6,508 nt of DNA from Thermoplasmata archaeon. GTDB taxonomy: Archaea; Thermoplasmatota; Thermoplasmata; UBA10834. Location of the stretch: the NCBI GenBank assembly GCA_013331315.1, contig DUGQ01000225.1, positions 9,312-15,819 of the forward strand, given 5' to 3'. Of this stretch, positions 1 through 4,590 are shown one piece after another (the first letter of the stretch is position 1; each line of letters opens with the position of its first letter). Position numbers and translations under genes: made by a program. Under the pieces are notes generated by a model. The model saw nothing but the letters and a program-made list of their open reading frames with translations, did no database searches and was not told where the DNA came from.

Positions 1-260
1 TTCTCGTCGCCGCGTGCGATCACGACATACTCGGGAAGACGTTCAAATCGGACAAGCTGAAGATACATGTGTCCCGGGAGTTCTACGAAGGCCAGGTATG
101 CGACGAGGAGGTCTTCATAGAGCGCCTACAGATGGCGACGATAGCCAACCTCGTCGGGGAGCGGACCGTGGCGGCGGCCGTGAGGTGCGGAGCGATCGAC
201 CCGGAGTGCGTCCTGCGGATAGGGGGCGTGCCGCACGCACAGATGGCGAGGATGATCTGA
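1..260 (+). CDS. DUF424 family archaeal protein, 3' part (5' end outside window)
   Basis: This is the C-terminal part, about 85 residues, of a small archaeal protein of the DUF424 family, whose molecular function is unknown to me. The reading frame is already open at base 3 and runs to TGA at 258-260. The visible protein opens LVAACDHDILGKTF, then has the SREFYEG...DEE segment, the core ATIANLVGER and the ending RIGGVPHAQMARMI. These match my memory of the family: a leading 'CDxxLLGKxF' strand, 'ATIANLVGE' and a terminal 'RIGGVPHAQ'. Family members are roughly 95-100 residues, so only about ten residues and the start codon should be missing. A GTG at 69 lies in frame but would remove the conserved first third, so it is not the start. 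The stop is one nucleotide before the nmd3 start, implying cotranscription and probable translational coupling. The next upstream gene in many archaea is a translation factor (aIF2-beta), which cannot be checked here. Confidence 0.85.
   Translation, partial: LVAACDHDILGKTFKSDKLKIHVSREFYEGQVCDEEVFIERLQMATIANLVGERTVAAAVRCGAIDPECVLRIGGVPHAQMARMI
248..257 (+). promoter_or_regulatory. Probable Shine-Dalgarno sequence for nmd3
   Basis: GAGGATGATC resembles the archaeal anti-Shine-Dalgarno complement GGAGGTGATC. It lies inside the last codons of the DUF424 gene. GAGG ends ten nucleotides before the TTG at 262. The match is imperfect, so confidence is moderate. Confidence 0.5.
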
Positions 261-261
261 C

Positions 262-1296
262 TTGTTCTGCGTGGAGTGTGGCAAGGAAGGCGAGCTGATA
301 GGGCCGCTCTGCCCGGAATGTCACTCGAAGAAGCACGTTCACGCCTCCGTCCCCGATTTCGTGGACGTCACCCTGTGCGCCCATTGCTCCGCGCACCAGG
401 TGGATGACCGCTGGGAGGAGGTCGGCTCGGTGAAGGAGGCCATCGAGCAGTCCGTGATGAGGGCCGTGGCCGTGCCGAAGGATGTCTTGGTCGACGACCT
501 GCAGGTCCAGCTCGTGGAGAAGGACGAGAGGACCTTCGAGGCGAGAGTCGAGGTGCTCCTGAAGTCCCAAGGGCACGGATTCCGCCGCACGCTCGACACG
601 ACCGTGCGCCTCAGGCGTGGGGCCTGCAAGGAGTGCTCCAAGCAGAAGGGCAGCTACTTCGAGGCCATCCTGCAGATAAGAGGCGACGACCGCGTTCTGA
701 ACAGTGAGAACGAGGACGAGGTCAGGCAGCACGTTCTCGACCGCGTGGACGCCTTGCGGGCCGGGAGCCGCGAGATATTCGTCAGCAAGGTGGAGAGGGT
801 CCGGGGCGGACTGGACTTCTACTTCAGCACTGCGCCGGCGGCCCGCATCGTGGCCAGGGAACTCCAGGACCAGCGTTGCGCGGATTACAAGGAGTCGACC
901 AGCCTATGGGGGCGCAGGGAGGGTCGGGAGGTCTACAGAGTCACCTTCCTGGTGAGGTTCCCGTCCTTCGGCCCTGGCGATGTCATCCGACACGATTCCA
1001 AGGACTGGTACGTCAAGAGCATGTCCAAGGGCCTGGTCAGGTGCATCGGGCTGCCATCAGGTGAGGAGCAGCAGGTCCGGCTCCGCGATTTGGAGGGCTG
1101 CGCCGTGTCCTGCCCGGCGTCGAGCGTCAGGGCCTCCGTTGTGCTGATGGAGAGCGACGCCGAGATGCAGCTCCTGGACCCAGACAGCATGTCCCCGGTC
1201 GACCTGAGGAAACCCCGAGGGTTCTCCAGGGATGGCGAGCAGGTCCGAGTCGTCAAGACGAACATCGGGACGTACGTCCTCAGCGACAGTTGGTAA
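262..1296 (+). CDS. nmd3: NMD3-family 50S ribosomal subunit-associated protein
   Basis: Archaeal homologue of NMD3, which in eukaryotes binds the 60S subunit during late maturation and export. With no nucleus, the archaeal protein is presumed to act in the cytoplasm on large-subunit maturation; that role is inference. The 344-residue product has the family's N-terminal zinc-binding region with four CxxC pairs: C3/C6, C17/C20, C39/C42 and C122/C125. The last pair is followed by the hallmark SYFEAILQIR (131-140). Further family features are GGLDFYFST (182-190), ESTSLWGRREGREVYRVTF (211-229) and a C-terminal beta-rich part with FPSFGPGDVI (233-242). I see no long C-terminal extension of the kind that carries export signals in eukaryotic NMD3. 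The TTG start is forced: an in-frame TGA lies at 253-255, and the next GTG would cut off the first zinc pair. It follows the DUF424 gene by one nucleotide and is probably cotranscribed with it. Confidence 0.93.
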   Translation: MFCVECGKEGELIGPLCPECHSKKHVHASVPDFVDVTLCAHCSAHQVDDRWEEVGSVKEAIEQSVMRAVAVPKDVLVDDLQVQLVEKDERTFEARVEVLLKSQGHGFRRTLDTTVRLRRGACKECSKQKGSYFEAILQIRGDDRVLNSENEDEVRQHVLDRVDALRAGSREIFVSKVERVRGGLDFYFSTAPAARIVARELQDQRCADYKESTSLWGRREGREVYRVTFLVRFPSFGPGDVIRHDSKDWYVKSMSKGLVRCIGLPSGEEQQVRLRDLEGCAVSCPASSVRASVVLMESDAEMQLLDPDSMSPVDLRKPRGFSRDGEQVRVVKTNIGTYVLSDSW

Positions 1297-1321
1297 TCGC
1301 CCATCGCATGCCTGGTTCGAT

Positions 1322-1336
1322 ACAAAGGCATTAATC
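1322..1336 (+). promoter_or_regulatory. Candidate archaeal BRE/TATA promoter for the fumarase genes
   Basis: In the 76-nt gap after nmd3, ACAAAGG (1322-1328) resembles a BRE purine/A-rich element and CATTAATC (1329-1336) a weak TATA box. This AT-rich patch stands out from GC-rich surroundings. An archaeal start site about 25 nt downstream would fall near 1355-1360, giving a very short leader that just includes the Shine-Dalgarno sequence. The assignment rests on composition and spacing only. Confidence 0.45.
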
Positions 1337-1358
1337 CCCACGTATCATTTCCGAGGCC

Positions 1359-1364
1359 GGAGGT
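1359..1364 (+). promoter_or_regulatory. Shine-Dalgarno sequence that fixes the fumarase alpha start
   Basis: GGAGGT is a strong match to the archaeal Shine-Dalgarno consensus and sits eight nucleotides before the ATG at 1373. It supports that start over the in-frame ATG at 1232, which lies well inside nmd3. Confidence 0.8.
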
Positions 1365-1372
1365 ATCGGTTC

Positions 1373-2245
1373 ATGGTCTCGGAAGCCGACATTCAGAACG
1401 CGGTCGTCGAGCTGCTCAGGAAGACCGTCGTCAAGCTGCCCGCGGACGTCGAGGAGGCGCTCAGCCGGGCCCAGACAGACGAGGTCGACGAGGTCCCGAA
1501 GATGCAGCTGAAGGCGATACTGGACAATATCAAGCTCGCGGAGGAAGGCAACACTCCGATGTGTCAGGACACGGGTGTCACGATATTCTATGTCACCTTG
1601 CCGAGGAAGTGCGAGGTGGATGTGGAGCACAGCATAGTCGAGGGGGTCAGGCGTGCGACTGCCGAGGTGCCGCTCAGGCCCAACGCGGTACACCCGATCA
1701 CCCGGAAGAACCCGGGGGACAACGTCGGGGACGGCATGCCATACATCAACTGGAAGGTCGGGAAGGACGACTACATCGAGATAACGGTCATGACCAAGGG
1801 CGCTGGATCGGAGAACATGAGCCAGCTCGCGATGCTCACCCCGAGCCAGGGGGTCAAGGGCATCAAGGAGTTCGCGCTGGCGACCGTCCTGAGGGCCGGC
1901 GGGAACCCGTGTCCCCCCATGGTGCTCGGCGTGGGCATCGGCGGCTCGTCGGACATATGCATGAAGCTCGCCAAGCAGGCGCTGCTGCGCCCGTTGAACG
2001 AGAGGCACAAGGACCCCGAGATCGCCAAGCTCGAGACCGAGCTGCTCGAAGCGCTCAACATGCTGGGGATAGGCCCGATGGGCCTCGGGGGCAGGACCTC
2101 GGTCCTTGGACTCAACATCGAATACGCCTACTGCCACACGGCCAGCCTCCCCGTCGCGATAAACGTTCAGTGCTGGGCCGCCAGGCGAGGCACGGTCAGG
2201 ATCCATTCGGACGGCAAACTGGAATACCTGACGCATGAGGGGTGA
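1373..2245 (+). CDS. fumA: Fumarate hydratase (class I, 4Fe-4S), alpha subunit
   Basis: Alpha subunit of a two-subunit class I fumarase, which with the beta subunit catalyses reversible hydration of fumarate to L-malate in the cytoplasmic citric acid cycle. At 290 residues it corresponds to the N-terminal iron-sulfur half of single-chain enzymes such as E. coli FumA. Visible motifs are PMCQDTGVT (62-70), KGAGSEN (142-148), GNPCPPM (177-183), GVGIGGSSD (186-194), GLGGRTSVLG (237-246) and LPVAINVQCWAARR (259-272). C64, C180 and C267 line up with the three cysteines expected to bind the oxygen-sensitive [4Fe-4S] cluster, leaving one iron free for substrate. I chose the ATG at 1373 because of the Shine-Dalgarno at 1359-1364 and because the protein then begins at the usual family N-terminus (MVSEADIQNAV); the frame stays open upstream into nmd3. 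The close relative L(+)-tartrate dehydratase (TtdA) cannot be fully excluded, but fumarase is much more likely in an archaeon. Confidence 0.95.
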   Translation: MVSEADIQNAVVELLRKTVVKLPADVEEALSRAQTDEVDEVPKMQLKAILDNIKLAEEGNTPMCQDTGVTIFYVTLPRKCEVDVEHSIVEGVRRATAEVPLRPNAVHPITRKNPGDNVGDGMPYINWKVGKDDYIEITVMTKGAGSENMSQLAMLTPSQGVKGIKEFALATVLRAGGNPCPPMVLGVGIGGSSDICMKLAKQALLRPLNERHKDPEIAKLETELLEALNMLGIGPMGLGGRTSVLGLNIEYAYCHTASLPVAINVQCWAARRGTVRIHSDGKLEYLTHEG

Positions 2246-2246
2246 T
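2237..2246 (+). promoter_or_regulatory. Shine-Dalgarno sequence for fumarase beta
   Basis: GAGGGGTGAT overlaps the alpha-subunit stop codon and contains GGTGAT, a direct match to the archaeal Shine-Dalgarno complement. It is four nucleotides before the ATG at 2251. The alternative starts, GTG 2242 and ATG 2245, lie within or at the edge of this element, so it favours 2251. Confidence 0.65.
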
Positions 2247-2250
2247 GCTG

Positions 2251-2853
2251 ATGACGAACAGATTGAAGACACCGTTGTCCGAGGAGGACGTCCGCTCGCT
2301 GAAGGTCGGAGAGACCATCTACCTGGACGGGGTCGTGTATACCGGAAGAGACGAGGTCCACATCCACGCGCTCGAGTACCTGGAGAAGGGGAAGGAGATA
2401 CCTGTCGACTTCAAGGGCTGCGCCCTGTTCCACTGCGGCCCGATAATGCGCAAGACGGGCGACCAGTGGGAAGTCGTCGCCGCTGGCCCCACCACCTCGT
2501 CCCGGATGAACTCGTTGGAGCCGCAGTTCATCGAGAAGTTCCGGCCAGGCGCAATAATCGGCAAGGGGGGCATGTCGCAGCCCACCGTCGATGCCATGAA
2601 GGAGCACGGCTGCGTCTATCTCGCCATCACGGGTGGCGCGGCGGTCCTGGCCGCGAGGGGCATCAGGAGCGTGTCCGGGGTGGAGTGGTACGAGCTGGGC
2701 ATGCCCGAGGCGATATGGATCATGAACGCGGAGAACTTCGGGCCCTTGACCGTCGGCATAGATACCCACGGTAACAGCCTGTACGCCGAGGTCAACAAGA
2801 AGGTCAAGCAGAACGAGGAGAAGGTCCGGGAACGTCTAGGTCTCAAGAAGTAG
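2251..2853 (+). CDS. fumB: Fumarate hydratase (class I), beta subunit
   Basis: Beta subunit of the class I fumarase, equivalent to the C-terminal half of single-chain FumA and related to TtdB. It completes the active site of the alpha subunit's iron-sulfur cluster in an expected heteromer. The 200-residue length is normal. Motifs in order are LKTPLSEEDVRSLKVG (5-20), TGRDEVH (31-37), HCGPI (61-65), AAGPTTSSRM (77-86), IIGKGGM (102-108), YLAITGGAAVLAA (123-135), a WYELGMPEAIW segment (146-156) and GPLTVGIDTHGNSLY (164-178). These are the conserved substrate-binding and catalytic stretches of the family and none appears broken. In-frame starts at 2242 and 2245 would add two or three residues; 2251 is preferred because of the Shine-Dalgarno and because the typical N-terminus begins shortly before LKTPLS. 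It follows the alpha gene by five nucleotides, so the two are surely one operon, which favours equal production. It converges on the surface-protein gene 42 nt downstream. Confidence 0.95.
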   Translation: MTNRLKTPLSEEDVRSLKVGETIYLDGVVYTGRDEVHIHALEYLEKGKEIPVDFKGCALFHCGPIMRKTGDQWEVVAAGPTTSSRMNSLEPQFIEKFRPGAIIGKGGMSQPTVDAMKEHGCVYLAITGGAAVLAARGIRSVSGVEWYELGMPEAIWIMNAENFGPLTVGIDTHGNSLYAEVNKKVKQNEEKVRERLGLKK

Positions 2854-2895
2854 GCGCCCCATCGAACCGCGGCGTTGAAGAAACCCCTTAGCCCA
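2854..2895. other. Short convergent intergenic region
   Basis: This 42-nt gap separates the 3' ends of fumB (plus strand) and the surface-protein gene (minus strand). I see no stem-loop and no convincing T-run on either strand. Only weak pyrimidine patches occur (TTTCTTC on the minus strand, a CT-rich stretch on the plus strand inside the neighbour). Termination of either transcript may therefore extend into the opposite gene. Confidence 0.4.
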
Positions 2896-4521
2896 TCACT
2901 CTTCCGATTCCTCTCGACGACCAGCATCTTCGTCGTCGGGGGCCTCTTCTTCCTGGTCGATCTCCACCTCTTCCTCCTCGTCGAACTCGTCGTAGACCGC
3001 CGGGGCCTTATCCGGCGCCTCGAAGGTGCGTATCCGCAGAACGACCGCGAAAGCGAGGATGACGATGGTCAGAAACAACGCTAGTATCATCATGGAATGT
3101 GGGAGGTCGAACCCGAACACGAACCCGCCGAAGCTCTCCCTCGTCGGTTCCATGCGAATCGTCGGCAGCTCTGTCGTCTCCTCCAGCGTGATCACCACCG
3201 ACCCGATCTCTATCGGCTGATAACCGTCAAGAGTGAATCGGACGGTATACTCTCCCGCGGTCAGGCCCGTGAACTCGAACTCGCCGTTTATGTTCGTGAT
3301 GGTCTCTCTCTGGGGCAGGACGACCACCTTGACCCCGGCGAGATACTTCCCGGTCTCATCGTCGATGACAATACCGTACAGCGCTCCAGGCAGACCCGTC
3401 AGGTTGAAGTTCAGCTGGACCTCCAATCCTCTCTTGATCTCCACCTGGTACGCGGTCATGTTGTTGTATCCCTGGAGCGAGGCCGTGACGACATAGGTGC
3501 CAGCCGGAATCCCTTCTATCACGTACTCCCCCTCGATGGATGTCACCCCGTAGTGATCGGTCCCTGCGATGGAGACGTTCGCCCCCACCAGCAGGACCGT
3601 CCCGGCCTTGACAAGACCCCACAACCGCGTCATCTTCTCGTCGAGGAAGAAGTCTACGCCATCGGCGATCTCCCCGCTCTTGACGGCCACCCCTTGAACG
3701 GAGGAGGAGTTGAATCCTTCCAGGCTCGCCGAGAGCGAGTACGTCCCGGCCGGCAGGTTGGGCAGGTGATAATAGCCGTCAATGTCTGTCGAGACCGTGA
3801 TCGTCAGGGCGCCGACCACGACCGAGACATTGGCCCATTCCAGAGGCTCCAAGGTCTCCGAGTGGAAGACCGTTCCTTCAATGGCCCCCATCATGGACGT
3901 GAGCGAGAAGTACAGCGCGACCGTGCCGCCAACCGGGACCGTTGCGATCTTCGTCAAGGGCTCGTGGTTGTGAGCGGTCGCGATGACGGAGTATGTCCCA
4001 CCCTTGATGCCCCGCAGGATGTAGCTACCATCGGAGCCCGTGGTCGTGTTAACGGTGAGTTCGGGGATGGCCACCTCGGCGTCGGCTATCCCCTCTCCTC
4101 CCTCCGTGACAGTGCCGATTATCACTCCTCCTCGAATCGTCAGGTTGATGAAGGTCGTGTTCGAGGGCGTGACCGTGATAATGACGGGTGATGACGACAC
4201 ATACCCGTCCATCTCGGCCCACAACGTGTAGTCCGTTCCGTTGGTATCCGCGAGGAGCCCGGTTATGAGGACGATGCCGCTGACATTTGTAGTCCATGTG
4301 CCGTTGCCGATCAGGTGGACGGAGGCCCCAGAAATGGTTCGGTTGGTGTCACTGGTCACGTTCACGCCTATCGCGCCTGTGTAGGAGGTCGCAGATATGC
4401 CGGCGTCATACCACTCCGAAGGGGGGCTCGGGGAGATGCCAGTCTGCGCGAACGTGGCTGAGAAGAATAGGGCGAAGAGTACGACTCCGACTGTGCCAGT
4501 CCCGACCCTTGTTCGGACCAT
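2896..4521 (-). CDS. Secreted, membrane-anchored surface protein with five carboxypeptidase-regulatory-like repeats
   Basis: A 541-residue protein, probably displayed on the cell surface; its specific function is not recognisable. Residues 1-25 form a signal peptide (basic MVRTRVGTG, a hydrophobic stretch, then ATFA, with cleavage likely before QTG). Residues 51-458 are five tandem domains of about 80 residues resembling CarboxypepD_reg-like/CnaB-type beta sandwiches. One membrane helix follows at about 476-497 (MMILALFLTIVILAFAVVL), then a basic stop and a roughly 40-residue tail with runs such as DEFDEEEEVEIDQEEE. The topology is outside repeats, one C-terminal anchor and a cytoplasmic acidic tail. 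There are 13 N-X-S/T sequons, all in the ectodomain, and no cysteines. I chose the ATG at 4519-4521. The frame is open to a TTG at 4581, but a TATA-like element at 4551-4558 lies between, and the signal peptide starts cleanly at this Met. No Shine-Dalgarno is visible, suggesting a leaderless or short-leader message. Repeats of this kind are found in adhesins, S-layer-associated and carbohydrate-binding proteins, but no catalytic domain is present. Confidence 0.85.
   Translation of the reverse strand: MVRTRVGTGTVGVVLFALFFSATFAQTGISPSPPSEWYDAGISATSYTGAIGVNVTSDTNRTISGASVHLIGNGTWTTNVSGIVLITGLLADTNGTDYTLWAEMDGYVSSSPVIITVTPSNTTFINLTIRGGVIIGTVTEGGEGIADAEVAIPELTVNTTTGSDGSYILRGIKGGTYSVIATAHNHEPLTKIATVPVGGTVALYFSLTSMMGAIEGTVFHSETLEPLEWANVSVVVGALTITVSTDIDGYYHLPNLPAGTYSLSASLEGFNSSSVQGVAVKSGEIADGVDFFLDEKMTRLWGLVKAGTVLLVGANVSIAGTDHYGVTSIEGEYVIEGIPAGTYVVTASLQGYNNMTAYQVEIKRGLEVQLNFNLTGLPGALYGIVIDDETGKYLAGVKVVVLPQRETITNINGEFEFTGLTAGEYTVRFTLDGYQPIEIGSVVITLEETTELPTIRMEPTRESFGGFVFGFDLPHSMMILALFLTIVILAFAVVLRIRTFEAPDKAPAVYDEFDEEEEVEIDQEEEAPDDEDAGRREESEE
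3148..4371 (-). repeat. Five tandem carboxypeptidase-regulatory-like domain repeats (protein level)
   Basis: The repeats occupy approximately residues 51-130, 131-208, 212-294, 297-375 and 378-458 of the surface protein. Each carries the pattern T..(D/N/E)G.(Y/F)....L.(A/G)G.Y.(V/L).....G(Y/F). Examples are TDIDGYYHLPNLPAGTYSL in repeat 3, TSIEGEYVIEGIPAGTYVV in repeat 4 and TNINGEFEFTGLTAGEYTV in repeat 5. Repeats 3 and 4 are the most alike (PAGTYSLSASLEGF against PAGTYVVTASLQGY). Repeat 1 is the most divergent, with an insertion before its closing strand (LLADTNGTDYTLWAEMDGY). Boundaries are by eye and accurate to a few residues. Confidence 0.75.
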
Positions 4522-4550
4522 CGGTTCTCGAGTTACAATCACGGAGTCCG

Positions 4551-4566
4551 GATAAATACGTTTGCC
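4551..4566 (-). promoter_or_regulatory. Archaeal BRE/TATA promoter for the surface-protein gene
   Basis: Read on the minus strand, GGCAAACG followed by TATTTATC forms a BRE-like and TATA-like pair in a GC-rich background. Its centre, near 4555, is about 34 nt upstream of the ATG at 4521. A start site some 25 nt downstream would leave a leader of roughly 7-10 nt, consistent with the absence of a Shine-Dalgarno. It implies that the surface protein can be transcribed independently of the kinase gene upstream. Confidence 0.65.
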
Positions 4567-4590
4567 GCCGCGCCCAATCAAAGTGAAGCC

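Noticed and set aside
115..732. A 205-codon minus-strand frame across the DUF424/nmd3 junction
   Set aside because: It is antisense to two well-supported genes and its translation is low-complexity in Leu, Arg and Ala without family motifs.
1313..1322. GGTTCGATAC, resembling a tRNA T-loop (also GGTTCGAT on the minus strand near 2863-2870)
   Set aside because: No acceptor, D-arm or anticodon arm can be built around either copy, and the flanks are coding or promoter sequence.
1232..1372. Upstream in-frame extension of fumarase alpha starting at the ATG at 1232
   Set aside because: It overlaps the end of nmd3, adds 47 residues not expected in the family, and ignores the strong Shine-Dalgarno before 1373.
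1561..2238. A 225-codon plus-strand frame inside fumarase alpha
   Set aside because: It is an out-of-frame shadow of the real gene with an Arg/Gly/Gln-rich low-quality translation, and no start signal is evident.
1331..2272. Long open frame of 313 codons on the minus strand, antisense to the fumarase alpha gene
   Set aside because: GC-rich coding DNA commonly leaves the complementary frame open. The product has no recognisable motif, whereas the plus-strand frame is a full fumarase subunit.
3097..4191. A 364-codon plus-strand frame antisense to the surface protein
   Set aside because: The minus-strand frame has a signal peptide, repeats, a membrane helix and a matching promoter. The plus-strand product is Arg/Asp-rich with no structure I recognise.
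4527..4552. Short palindromes CTCGAG and TCCGGA in the gap before the surface-protein gene
   Set aside because: Six-base palindromes are expected by chance in GC-rich DNA and there is no spacing or duplication suggesting an operator.
4522..4581. Upstream extension of the surface protein to the TTG at 4581 or the GTG at 4542
   Set aside because: The TATA-like box would fall inside the longest version, and the extra residues would bury a good signal peptide.
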